Shown here: positions 8,903-17,625 of the stretch, in pieces | Position numbering within the stretch: position 1 is the stretch's first letter | Layout: every line of letters starts with the position of its first letter | Source of the DNA: Chloroflexi bacterium 54-19 | GTDB taxonomy: Bacteria; Chloroflexota; Chloroflexia; Chloroheliales; Chloroheliaceae | Assembly (NCBI GenBank): GCA_001898225.1 | Contig: MKTJ01000077.1 | Location: forward strand, 243,270 to 307,269 | DNA length: 64,000 nucleotides | Reading direction: 5' to 3' | Program-made: the position numbers and the translations under genes | Notes under the pieces: model-generated | Database searches by the model: none | Told to the model about the DNA's origin: nothing | Seen by the model: only the letters and a program-made list of their open reading frames with translations

Positions 8903-9241
8903 GTATTACCCGTTGCGCAACTTGTCCAGAATTCCCAGGTAGGTCCTGGAATTATTTGTAACCCACCCAATCCTTGAGTTGGGTTTATCTTGCGCACAGG
9001 CTGTGCCAGAAATTAAACGAAAAGGGGCCAGGTGGTTTCTAGCTGGTCATTTGCCGGGTTAGTCTGGGCCGAGTCCTGGCAGGGCTTTTGCATAGCTGTA
9101 ATCCCTTTATTGAATTTAATAACAACACCCGCACTATTTACGTTAGACACAATAGCTCGATAGATTAAACCCAGGCAGATACCAGGGGTTGTTAGCCGGA
9201 CCAATCCAGGAAGTTATACACATTGAAATAACATGACATAA

Positions 9242-9305
9242 GTCTAAGGTCTAACCTAATTTTTATCTATTTACCACTTTTCAAAACGGAAAAACAAGGT
9301 ATAAT
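9242..9305 (+). promoter_or_regulatory. Promoter with GTCTAA direct repeats before the L,D-transpeptidase
   Basis: GTCTAA-G-GTCTAA (9242-9254) is a direct repeat with a period of 7. TATAAT follows at 9300-9305 with a poor -35. Similar GTCTAA motifs precede the promoters at 29505 and 58659. The transcript would start near 9312, leaving a leader of about 365 bases. Confidence 0.5.
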
Positions 9306-9313
9306 GAAAATTA

Positions 9314-9356
9314 ATTAACTGTTAAGGTAGCGATGTAAAAAGCCGCGACAGTTAAT
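9314..9356 (+). other. Stem-loop at the 5' end of a long leader
   Basis: ATTAACTGT (9314-9322) pairs perfectly with ACAGTTAAT (9348-9356) around a 25-base loop. The loop contains AAGG, a 5-base gap, then ATG directly followed by TAA (9333-9338), a start-stop element. A second hairpin (GTTAAAA...TTTTAAC, 9545-9580, with an inner CTGG/CCAG) lies later in the leader. Role unknown. Confidence 0.45.
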
Positions 9357-9676
9357 CCAGGTTTTATGCAGTGGAAACACCCTCTATTTTTTGATATATC
9401 CATATCAATTTCTCGGACCCCACGGACTTAGCAGCTTTTTCGTTTACGCTTTTAATAACTGACTAAATCCACAACAAATAAACCAATCAACATTGTTCTA
9501 TAAATTAGGTTGGGATAGGGCTTTATAACAAAATAAAATAAAAAGTTAAAATCCTGGTATAACTTTTTCCAGCTTTTAACCATTCTAAATATTGAAGCGT
9601 ATTCAACGAGGTAAAGGCAGGAGGCCAGGATTGTAGCCTGACCTGTTTTGTCGAACATTTTACAAGGAGTAGCCCG

Positions 9677-10816
9677 GTGAACATTAATCGCCAAAAGTTC
9701 TTTGTTAGTATGGTGGGGTTGATTATTTTCTTTATTGCCTTCGAAAGTACCGGGTTATCTACAGCCCTGGCGGCTACCCCTCCCGCTGTCAATGACCTGG
9801 CCGCCGTAAGGGTGCCCCAACCCGCCCCTAAAAGCATCGTGGGCCCGGCGGAGGTCTTTTTCCCCAACTTCGGCCAGTCTATCGCCAATCCCCTGCTGCG
9901 GTTCTGGCGCATGAATGGGCGCTACGACCGCTTTGGCGGGCCAATGGCTAAACCCTTTACCGACGCGCAGGGCCATACCGTCCAGTATTTCCAGAAGGTC
10001 GCCCTGGCCTATTTTCCTGAATTTGCTGGGACTTCCTACGAAACCCGCACTTACCCGATTGGCCGGATGCTTTACGACCAGCAGACCGCAGATGTCAAAG
10101 CCAGCAAAGCTTTCCAACCGGTCGCCCCGTCCCCGAATACCCAGGTCGTGAAGTTCTTCCCGGAGACCGGCCATACCGTCCAGCAGGGCTTTTTGAACCT
10201 CTACAATTCGACCGGCGACCTGTTTATGTGGGGCTACCCGTTGACCGAGGAATATACCCTGGTCGATAACCTCGGCAAGACCTGGCAGACCCAGCTTTTT
10301 GAAATGGGCCGGATGCTCTGGTCGCCCGATACGGGGGCGATTATAGACCCGAACTTCGGCACCGAGATGGCCGCTCTGAATAACGTGGATGTTTCGGTCA
10401 ACCTCAACGCCAATAACTTACCCGCCTATTCCACTAACCTGTGGGAACACTGGGTGGACGTGAATTTGTCGGGCCAGTACGAAACCTTCTACGAAGGCGA
10501 TGTCCCGGTCCTGACGAGCCTGGTTACGACCGGTACACCCAACCATGCGACCCCGACCGGCACTTTCCACATCCTGCGGTTGGTCGCTAACGAACGGATG
10601 CGGGGCGGCTCGGTCGGTGCGGGTGACTACTACGACCTCGATAACGTCCTCTACACCATGTATTTCACCTGGGAGGGTCACGCGCTGCACTACGCCTGGT
10701 GGCGGAGCGTCTTCGGGGTAACGGGTAGCCACGGCTGCGTCAACGAGGATTACAACACGGCCTACTTTGCCTGGAACTTCCTGACCCTCGGCTCAAGAGT
10801 CCAGATTCACTACTAA
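9677..10816 (+). CDS. Secreted L,D-transpeptidase (YkuD family)
   Basis: 379 residues from GTG with a good ribosome site (AAGGAGT, 6-base spacing). An N-terminal signal or anchor segment (about 8-33) sends it outside. Residues about 60-235 hold two copies of a repeat with FW/GG...FGGP or WGYP and a QYFQK or FEMGRM line. The C-terminal YkuD domain ends in the catalytic motif SHGCVN with Cys354 and His352, plus conserved upstream histidines. L,D-transpeptidases cross-link peptidoglycan or attach proteins to it. The stop overlaps the next ATG by one base (TAATG). Confidence 0.93.
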   Translation: MNINRQKFFVSMVGLIIFFIAFESTGLSTALAATPPAVNDLAAVRVPQPAPKSIVGPAEVFFPNFGQSIANPLLRFWRMNGRYDRFGGPMAKPFTDAQGHTVQYFQKVALAYFPEFAGTSYETRTYPIGRMLYDQQTADVKASKAFQPVAPSPNTQVVKFFPETGHTVQQGFLNLYNSTGDLFMWGYPLTEEYTLVDNLGKTWQTQLFEMGRMLWSPDTGAIIDPNFGTEMAALNNVDVSVNLNANNLPAYSTNLWEHWVDVNLSGQYETFYEGDVPVLTSLVTTGTPNHATPTGTFHILRLVANERMRGGSVGAGDYYDLDNVLYTMYFTWEGHALHYAWWRSVFGVTGSHGCVNEDYNTAYFAWNFLTLGSRVQIHY

Positions 10817-11778
10817 TGCAAAAAATTGTAGTGGCCGGCAGCCTGAACATGGACCTGGTGGTGGGCGCAATCCGCCTGCCCCGGGCCGGTGAGACGGTTG
10901 CCGGTCTTTCTTTTGCCACTTTTGAGGGTGGGAAAGGTTTTAACCAGGCGGTAGCGGCCCGGCGGGCCGGGGGCGAGGTGGCCTTTATCGGCAAACTCGG
11001 CCAGGACGCTTTCGGGGACCGCCTGGCTGCCGCCCTTGCCACCGAGGGAATCAATACCGCCGGGGTTGGGCGGGTTTCCGACCCGGCTATCAGTACGGGG
11101 GTAGCCTCGATTACGGTAGATGCCGCCGGGGCCAACACCATCGTGGTGGTGCCGGGCGCGAACTTCGAATTTTCTCCCGCTGACCTGGATAATGTGGAAG
11201 GGTTATTTGAGGAGGCCGGGGCGCTCCTGTTGCAACTGGAAATCCCCCTGGCGGTCTGCGAAAAGGCGGCCCAACTGGCCCGGTCGAAGGGGGTTAAAGT
11301 TATCCTGACACCCGCGCCGGTCCCTTCCCAACCGCTACCGCCCGGTCTGCTCGGCTCCCTCGATTTGCTGGTACTGAACGAGACCGAAGTTATTCAAATG
11401 GCGGCCCTGGCGGCTAAAGAGGGCAGGCAAGCCGTGCCAGCCGATGAAATAGCTGCCGCCCGGCAGTTGCTCGGACAGCCTGGCCGGCCCGGTCCGGCGG
11501 TGGTGGTTGTCACGCTCGGCGAACGGGGAGCGGCCTGGGTAAGCGCCGAGGAAGCCTTTACGGTGCCGGGTTTTCCGGTCCGGCCTGTGGATACGACCGC
11601 CGCTGGTGATAGTTTTACCGGGGCGCTGGCTTTTGCCCTGGTCCAGGGGTGGACGCCCCAGGAGGCGTTACGGTTTGCGAATGCCGCCGGGGCGCTGGCG
11701 GTCACCAGGGCGGGGGCTTACCCCTCTATTCCCACCAACGCGGCAATAAACCACTTACTCGAAGCACTTTCTGAATAA
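10816..11778 (+). CDS. rbsK: Ribokinase-like PfkB sugar kinase
   Basis: 320 residues. Both PfkB signatures are present: GGKGFNQAVAARRAGG near residue 40 and DTTAAGDSFTGAL near 260, with the catalytic Asp in AGD. Expected to phosphorylate ribose or a similar sugar with ATP. No ribose transporter is nearby, so the substrate is an assumption from resemblance. Translationally coupled to the transpeptidase gene by a 1-base overlap, an odd pairing with no obvious metabolic link. Ends at a clear terminator. Confidence 0.9.
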   Translation: MQKIVVAGSLNMDLVVGAIRLPRAGETVAGLSFATFEGGKGFNQAVAARRAGGEVAFIGKLGQDAFGDRLAAALATEGINTAGVGRVSDPAISTGVASITVDAAGANTIVVVPGANFEFSPADLDNVEGLFEEAGALLLQLEIPLAVCEKAAQLARSKGVKVILTPAPVPSQPLPPGLLGSLDLLVLNETEVIQMAALAAKEGRQAVPADEIAAARQLLGQPGRPGPAVVVVTLGERGAAWVSAEEAFTVPGFPVRPVDTTAAGDSFTGALAFALVQGWTPQEALRFANAAGALAVTRAGAYPSIPTNAAINHLLEALSE

Positions 11779-11810
11779 AAGAACGAAAAGAAGATAAAAG
11801 AGAATAAATA

Positions 11811-11843
11811 AAAAGGCCGGGTTGCTCATTCCGGCCTTTTGTT
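11811..11843 (+). terminator. Terminator of the transpeptidase-kinase operon
   Basis: AAAAGGCCGG / CCGGCCTTTT, 10-bp stem with a 10-base loop. It can also work for the convergent 11863 gene. Confidence 0.9.
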
Positions 11844-11862
11844 TGGAGAGATTATTTAGGGT

Positions 11863-12273
11863 TTAGAGTTGGTAAATGTCCACACCACCCATCGCGGTGT
11901 TTAACACCAGGTGGATAATAACCGGCTGTTCCGGGTTAAATTCGCTCAGGGCAAATTCGGGCGGGAAGTCGGGCAGGTCCATCTGCTTTTTGAATTTGCG
12001 GACCAGTTTGCGCCAGTAGCGTGCCCCGGTGTGAATATCCTTGCCGCCCATGATGGTCGTACCGTTGATGGTAAAGCGCACGTAGTGAGGCAGGAAAATG
12101 TCGGCCCCGCCCATCGTGGTGTTTACCCGTAGCTCGTACTGGCCTGGCGGAATTGGCATCGTCGCCAGGTCTATATCCACTCCGCCCATCACCGAGGTGA
12201 TGTCTTCGTGGAAAATGGACAGGCCCACCTGTGAAATCGAGTACTCCTGTCCGCTCATCGCCGTGAATGGCAT
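11863..12273 (-). CDS. Protein with four MGG repeats, LiaF-C-like
   Basis: 136 residues. Four copies of a short motif occur: SVMGGVDID, TTMGGADIF, TIMGGKDIH and TAMGGVDIY, each flanked by beta-type sequence. This spacing recalls the repeated strands of the LiaF C-terminal (cell-wall-active antibiotic response) domain, where a Gly-Gly turn begins each rung. No signal peptide or membrane segment is visible, unlike full LiaF. Monocistronic. The assignment is by pattern only; the true role is unknown. Confidence 0.75.
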   Translation of the reverse strand: MPFTAMSGQEYSISQVGLSIFHEDITSVMGGVDIDLATMPIPPGQYELRVNTTMGGADIFLPHYVRFTINGTTIMGGKDIHTGARYWRKLVRKFKKQMDLPDFPPEFALSEFNPEQPVIIHLVLNTAMGGVDIYQL

Positions 12274-12460
12274 TTGACTTACCGTCCTTTCGCTAACCTT
12301 ATTTTCTCGCTGCCGTTCAGATAATTGTTACAAGTGTATGTTTAATTTTTAGATTTGATTATTATTTTTTATCGTTCTGTGGGTTTAGACCCGCCCCGCT
12401 ACCGGGATGTTTCACTATTTTTGAGCAATTTTGGCGAATTATTAAAAGTTCTTTGAAACC

Positions 12461-12501
12461 AAAAAGTCCCGGCGAGCGAAAAGTTCACCGGGACTTTTTT
12501 T
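12461..12501 (-). terminator. Terminator of dnaE
   Basis: AAAAAGTCCCGG / CCGGGACTTTTT stem with a loop of about 15 bases, 9 bases past the dnaE stop. The rest of 12274-12509 is AT-rich with nothing else recognisable. Confidence 0.88.
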
Positions 12502-12509
12502 ATTCAGGT

Positions 12510-15500
12510 TTAGTCGGCGGAAGAAATCTTGTTGGCCTGTAAGCGGGCCCGGCCTTCCTGGGTATCGACCTTCCCCTCCACCACGATTAGTTTGCCTTCC
12601 ACCAGGAGCGGCTTGAACTCGCGGTGCAGTTTTGGAAAGACCGTCACTTCCAGCAGGCCGCGCCCGTCATTCAGGTTAAAGACGTACATCACCCCGTAGC
12701 GGCTTTGCTGTTCCCGTCCCCCGGTAATAGCCCCGCCCAGGCGGACGATTTGCCCGGTTTTCTCGGCGGCATCGAGCGTGGTCGTATCAATCCGTTTTTC
12801 CGCCTCCAACCGTTCGACCGTTTCGGTCACAGGGAGCGGGGTCACGTGGACCCCCAGGTATTCCTGCTCGTAGCCAAGGAGGGTTTCCAGCGGGTATTCT
12901 GGTGTTTCCTCGACCAGTGGTTCCTGGAAAGCTTTGGCCTTGGCCGCCTTCTGGGCCGCCGGGATAGTCGCTTCCACCGAGGCCCGGTTGGCAAACGGCA
13001 GGGCTCCAACCCGTGCCAGCGCCGTCAGGGTCCGGGCATTCACGGCTCGCCCCGGCACCCGCTTTACAAAGTCGGCCAGCCCGATAAACGGACCCTCCGC
13101 CCGCGCCGCCTGTAAACTTTCTAATCCTGCCGGGCCAAGCCCCTTGACCGTGCTGAGGCCAAACCGCAGGGCCGCTTGCCCGTCATCAAGGCGGTCAATC
13201 GCCAACCGCCCCTGGCTCCGGTTCACGTCCGGCCCCAGGAGGGGCACGCCTAACCGCCGTGCTTCCGAACTCGCCTTGATAATCGCCTCGGTATCGCCGC
13301 CCGCTACGGTCAGGAGCGCCCCCAGGTATTCGAGAGTGTAATGCTGTTTCAGGTAGGCCGTGATATAGGTCAGGAAGCCGTAAATAATCGCGTGGGCCTG
13401 GTTGAAACCGTAAAAGGCGAAAGGCGGGAACATCTCCCAGATGGCCTCGGCGACCGGTTTGGTCAGGCCCCGCTCCTGGGCCCCCGCCAGGAACTTGGCA
13501 TGTTGGGCTACAAGCTCCTTCTGGTTCTTTTTGCCGATTGCTTTACGCAGAACGTCCGCCTCGCCCAGGCTGTAGCCCGCCACCTCCTGGGCAATTTTGA
13601 GCATCGTTTCCTGGTAGACCGGTACCCCATAGGTCTCGGCCATAATTGGATCGAGCAACGGGTGGGGCGTTTTGAGGGGTTCCCGACCGTTCCGCACCGC
13701 CAGCAACCGCCCCAGGAAAGGCATCGGGCCGGGCCGGTAGGCCGCAATCATCAGGGCCAGATCAGCGATAGACTGCGGTTTCATCCCCCGCGTGAACTCG
13801 GTCATGCCCTGGTTTTCGAGCTGGAAGACCCCCAACGTGTACCCTTGCGAAAGGGCCTGGAAAGTCGGTTTGTCATCGGGCGGCAGGTTCCACACGTCCA
13901 GTTTTTCACCCCGCTCCTGCTCGATAAATTTCAGGGCGTGGCCGATGGTACTCCAGGCGGTCAGGCCGAGCAGGTCTATTTTTAGAAGACCCCGCTTTTC
14001 GATGTCCTCCATGTTCCATTGGGTCATCACCGAAGGGAATAGCAGCCCGGTCTGTTCGTCCGGTTCTCCCCCCTCCCCTGAGTTGTCGCCTTCAGCCTGG
14101 CGGGCCTGGCTGCGGGCCATGTTACGCGCCTGGTTGCGAACCTCGGCCTTGCGCTGCTCCTGGCCCAGCCCTTCCGTCCTGATAAGTGGGACATAGGTCG
14201 CAACCGGTTCTGGCGTAATAACCACCCCTGCCGCGTGTGTCCCACTATTGCGCCCGGTCCCTTCCAGTTGCAGGGCGGTGTCAATCAGGGTCTTTGCCGC
14301 CGGGTCGTTCTTGTAAAGGCGCCCGGTTTCGGGTTCTTCTTCCAGGGTCCGGCTTAGCGAATAGGGACGCTGGAACTCAATCGGGACCAGCCCGACGAGC
14401 CGGTTTATAAGAAAGATGTCACTGCCGAGGGCTTTCCCGGCGTCCCGCAGGGCCGATTTTGCGCCTTCAAAGTTGTGGGTGGTAATATGGGCCACGTTTT
14501 CCAGGCCGTAACGCCGCACCACGTAATCGAGCAGACGCGGCCGGTCCTCGTCGGCAATATCGAGGTCAATATCGGGTGGGGCCAGCCGGGCCGGGTTCAA
14601 GAAGCGTTCGAATAACAGCCCGTAATCGAGTGGGTTGAGCGGCGTAATCCCGACCGCGTAGCAGACCAGCGACCCTGCCGAACTCCCGCGCGGAGCGCAC
14701 AACACGCCCATCTTGTGGGCCTGCCGGACAATATCGGCCACAATCAGGATGTAACGGGCAAACCCGGCTCCTCGAATCACACCCATCTCGGTCTTCAAAC
14801 GTTGTTCGACCGCTTCCGGCAATTGCTTGCCAAAACGGCTTTCCAGCCCGGTCCGGCAGAGGTTTTCGAGATACTGGGCTGCGGCGTTCGCTTCGCTGCT
14901 CTCGAACTGGTCCGGGATTTCAAAATTTGGAACAATCAGTTCCGACTTGGGCAACCGCACCCGGCATTCCGCCGCCAGCTTCCCGGCATTTTCAAGCGCT
15001 TCCGGCCATTCGCCGAAACGGGCAACCAGTTCGTCCAGGGTCAAAGGCCGGGCGTCCTCCCCCACCGGACGGCGGCGTTTGGGGTCGTCTGCCCGGGCGT
15101 TATCGGCCACCGCCCACAACAAATCCCGCGCCGCCGCTTGCTGGGGATAGAGGTAATGCACGTCCGAGGTTGCCAGTAACGGTAGGTCGTGTTGTTTGCC
15201 AAAAGCCGCCACCCGCGCCCGGTCGGCAGCGACCGTTTCCGAGTTATGGCCGGTCAATTCCAGGTAAAAGTATTTTCCAAAAGCTTCCCGGTAGAGCCGG
15301 GCAGTATCCTCGGCCTGGGTGACTTTGCCCGTCGCCAGCAGCCGCGAAATCTTGCCACCGCACCCGCCGCTCAACACCGCCAGGCCGGAAGCATTTTTCA
15401 GCAATACATCTTCGTGCAGGAGCGGTCCCTCGCTGCCGTTTTCGTCATAACCGTATGTCCCGGCCCAGGTCAGCACCTTGAACAGGTTTTGCAGACCCGT

Positions 15501-15860
15501 TTCGTCACGGGCCAGCAGGGTCACGTTATAGCTCGGTTTATGTTTGCCGCCTGCCGCCAACCGGGCCGCTTCGGCTCCGCAGCTTTCCTGGGCCCACCCG
15601 GCCTCTTTCTCCGCCTCCGTCCAGGCCACCGGCATATCCACCCCGAAAATCGGGTTCGCCAGCCCGTGACGGTCCGCTGCTTCCTGCAACTGAATGAAGC
15701 CTGCCGCCAGGCCGTGGTCGGTCAGGGCCATCGCCGGGCGGCCCAACTCCACCGCCACCTGGACCAGTTCGTCCACGCTGTTCACGCCATCCCGGAAACT
15801 ATAGTGCGAGTGGACCCGCAAATCGGCGAAGCCTTCGGCGGCTGCGTTTTCTTTTGCCAT
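12510..15860 (-). CDS. dnaE: DNA polymerase III alpha subunit
   Basis: 1116 residues, normal for DnaE. Order: PHP domain (DLRVHSHYSFRDG near residue 13), palm with the catalytic PDIDLDIAD motif, thumb and fingers, helix-hairpin-helix region (GLSTVKGLGPAGLESL), and a C-terminal OB fold (VRLGGAITG...LLEVTVFP). It extends DNA in the replisome. A Gly/Glu-rich insert of about 25 residues near residue 595 is unusual. The long tail favours replicative DnaE over the shorter error-prone DnaE2. A TATAAT on the minus strand (15944-15939) may be its -10. No partner subunits are nearby. Confidence 0.95.
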   Translation of the reverse strand: MAKENAAAEGFADLRVHSHYSFRDGVNSVDELVQVAVELGRPAMALTDHGLAAGFIQLQEAADRHGLANPIFGVDMPVAWTEAEKEAGWAQESCGAEAARLAAGGKHKPSYNVTLLARDETGLQNLFKVLTWAGTYGYDENGSEGPLLHEDVLLKNASGLAVLSGGCGGKISRLLATGKVTQAEDTARLYREAFGKYFYLELTGHNSETVAADRARVAAFGKQHDLPLLATSDVHYLYPQQAAARDLLWAVADNARADDPKRRRPVGEDARPLTLDELVARFGEWPEALENAGKLAAECRVRLPKSELIVPNFEIPDQFESSEANAAAQYLENLCRTGLESRFGKQLPEAVEQRLKTEMGVIRGAGFARYILIVADIVRQAHKMGVLCAPRGSSAGSLVCYAVGITPLNPLDYGLLFERFLNPARLAPPDIDLDIADEDRPRLLDYVVRRYGLENVAHITTHNFEGAKSALRDAGKALGSDIFLINRLVGLVPIEFQRPYSLSRTLEEEPETGRLYKNDPAAKTLIDTALQLEGTGRNSGTHAAGVVITPEPVATYVPLIRTEGLGQEQRKAEVRNQARNMARSQARQAEGDNSGEGGEPDEQTGLLFPSVMTQWNMEDIEKRGLLKIDLLGLTAWSTIGHALKFIEQERGEKLDVWNLPPDDKPTFQALSQGYTLGVFQLENQGMTEFTRGMKPQSIADLALMIAAYRPGPMPFLGRLLAVRNGREPLKTPHPLLDPIMAETYGVPVYQETMLKIAQEVAGYSLGEADVLRKAIGKKNQKELVAQHAKFLAGAQERGLTKPVAEAIWEMFPPFAFYGFNQAHAIIYGFLTYITAYLKQHYTLEYLGALLTVAGGDTEAIIKASSEARRLGVPLLGPDVNRSQGRLAIDRLDDGQAALRFGLSTVKGLGPAGLESLQAARAEGPFIGLADFVKRVPGRAVNARTLTALARVGALPFANRASVEATIPAAQKAAKAKAFQEPLVEETPEYPLETLLGYEQEYLGVHVTPLPVTETVERLEAEKRIDTTTLDAAEKTGQIVRLGGAITGGREQQSRYGVMYVFNLNDGRGLLEVTVFPKLHREFKPLLVEGKLIVVEGKVDTQEGRARLQANKISSAD

Positions 15861-16175
15861 AAAATCTCATTCCGATTCCAATTAATTATTGCCAGTAAAA
15901 TGCCGGTTGTTCGAGGGTGCGACGGTAAAGCTGTTCCGATTATAACCTCTTAGCTGTCTTTTGGCACCCGAAAATGCTTTCCTGTTAAAACTGTCCCGTT
16001 GCTGCGGGAATATTCCTGCCTGCATAAAACCTGAGTTCCAACCACCTAATCTTTTAAAACTTTCTTTAGGGCCGTTTTATGTTCCTCAAAACCTTTACCT
16101 GATCTCCCCGCTTTGGCAGTGAAAAAAAGGTATTCCGCGTCAAAAGGGAGTTTCTTTAGCCTGCAAGGAGATTAA

Positions 16176-16249
16176 TGACAAAATTGATAAAATTAGTTGG
16201 AATAATGCTTGACAAAATTGATAAAGTAAGTAAAAATAGGCTATATCAA
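16176..16249 (+). promoter_or_regulatory. Promoter and repeated operator-like sites before ssuA
   Basis: TGACAAAATTGATAAA occurs twice, starting at 16176 and 16210, 34 bases apart, and an inverted TATCAAT follows at 16243-16249. The second copy includes TTGACA (16209-16214), a likely -35, with an A-rich weak -10 near 16231. The remainder of 15861-16402 shows no gene. Confidence 0.5.
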
Positions 16250-16402
16250 TGAAGATACGGCACCAAATGCTCAGAGATACCACCAGGCTAAACTAAGATA
16301 AAAAATACAGGTGAGGAGATACAGCTTCGGCGGAAACCGCCAGAGGCTTGATTAGGAATGCCCCAAAGCGTCCGGCTTTGGAACGAAAGGAATTTTGAGA
16401 TC

Positions 16403-17506
16403 ATGTCCACCCGCTTTCGCTCGCTCTTTATATTGATGGCGCTATTGTTGGCAACTTCGCTGGTACTCGCGGCCTGCGGTGACGCCACTTCGACCACCGC
16501 CCCGGCCAGCACGACTGCCGCTGCGGGCACCAGTGCAGGCACCAGTGCGGGGTCCGCCACCACTGCCGCGAGCGCGCCTTCTACCGGCACCGGTAACAAA
16601 CCTACCGAAATCCGGCTCGATTACGCTTATTACAACCCCAGCAGCCTGGTTTTGAAGAAATTCGGCTGGCTGGAAAGCGACCTGGCCGCCGATAAAATCA
16701 ACGTGAAATGGGTCCTCAGCACCGGCAGCAATAAGGCCAACGAATATGTTTCGGCCAATAGCATTGATTTTGGCTCGACCGCCGGGGCCGCCGCTCTGCT
16801 GGCCCGGACCAATAACGTCCCGCTCAAAACGGTCTACGTTTATTCCAAGCCGGAATGGACCGCCCTGGTCGTGCCGGGCAACTCGACCATTACCAAAGTC
16901 GAGCAGCTAAAAGGCAAGAAAATCGCTGTTACACGCGGGACCGACCCCTTTTTCTTCCTGCTGCGTATCCTGAAGGACGCCGGGTTGAGCCAGTCGGATG
17001 TTGAAATTGTCAACTTGCAGCACCCCGATGGCCGGACCGCCTTGCAGCGCGGCCAGGTAGACGCCTGGGTCGGCCTGGACCCCCATATGGCTGCGGCTGA
17101 ACTCGAAGATGGTGCGAAAATCATCTACCGCAACATTGACTACAACACCTACGGCACCCTGAACGCTCGCGAAGATTTCTTGAAACAGTATCCCGACTAT
17201 GCCAGGAAGGTTATCGCCGAGTATGAAAAGGCCCGCCAGTGGATCCTGGCTAACCCGGACCAGGCCGCTCAAATCCTGTCCGACGAAGCCAAACTTTCGT
17301 TGCCGGTCGCCAAGAAAGAACTGGTCGAACGGACCGTCCTTGACCCGAAAGCGGGCGTGGGCGTACCGGGCGACGCTTTGAAATCGGCCCTGACCCCGGT
17401 TGTGCCGATTTTGACCTCGGAAAAACTGGTGCCGGACGATGCCAACCCGACCAAAGCTTTAAGCGAACTGATTGACCCCACGTTCGCCAGCGCGGTTATC
17501 AAGTAG
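16403..17506 (+). CDS. ssuA: ABC transporter substrate-binding lipoprotein (sulfonate/taurine type)
   Basis: 367 residues from ATG 16403, the start that gives a proper lipoprotein signal: VLAAC with Cys25 anchored. A Thr/Ala-rich linker follows, then a periplasmic-binding-fold domain of the SsuA/TauA/NrtA type (GSTAGAAALLARTNN, LKGKKIAVTRGTDPFFFLLRIL). It would capture a small sulfonate or similar ligand and hand it to the downstream permease. The class covers sulfonate, taurine, nitrate and pyrimidine-precursor importers, so the ligand is not certain. Confidence 0.88.
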   Translation: MSTRFRSLFILMALLLATSLVLAACGDATSTTAPASTTAAAGTSAGTSAGSATTAASAPSTGTGNKPTEIRLDYAYYNPSSLVLKKFGWLESDLAADKINVKWVLSTGSNKANEYVSANSIDFGSTAGAAALLARTNNVPLKTVYVYSKPEWTALVVPGNSTITKVEQLKGKKIAVTRGTDPFFFLLRILKDAGLSQSDVEIVNLQHPDGRTALQRGQVDAWVGLDPHMAAAELEDGAKIIYRNIDYNTYGTLNAREDFLKQYPDYARKVIAEYEKARQWILANPDQAAQILSDEAKLSLPVAKKELVERTVLDPKAGVGVPGDALKSALTPVVPILTSEKLVPDDANPTKALSELIDPTFASAVIK

Positions 17507-17597
17507 CAAAGGAGTCGAACCCTGAGCCTCATTGAAATCAGGCCGGCGCTGGACAACGAGTCAACTCCCGGCGTCGCTTCGAAAAATAGTAACCCCG

Positions 17598-17625
17598 AAA
17601 CTCCCACCCGGCGGTGGGGGTTTTT
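17598..17625 (+). terminator. Terminator-like hairpin between ssuA and ssuC
   Basis: An 11-bp stem with one wobble (17598-17608 with 17613-17623), CGGC tetraloop, and a T run in and after the right arm. It could reduce transcription past ssuA so the binding protein is made in excess. Confidence 0.6.

Noticed and set aside
8738..8977. 79-codon plus-strand frame
   Set aside because: Overlaps the minus-strand candidate at 8648, no ribosome site, low-complexity reading.
9013..9204. 63-codon minus-strand frame
   Set aside because: No ribosome site or motif in AT-rich DNA. Its end shares a weak CTGGTCA.TTGCCGGG string with 8652, too little to call a repeat.
13341..13985. 214-codon frame opposite dnaE
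   Set aside because: Shadow of the polymerase gene, no independent features.
17507..17623. Firm extension of ssuC to CTG 17522
   Set aside because: The frame is open and the ribosome site good, but the stretch contains a strong terminator-like hairpin and the TTG start gives the normal permease length; kept only as an alternative.
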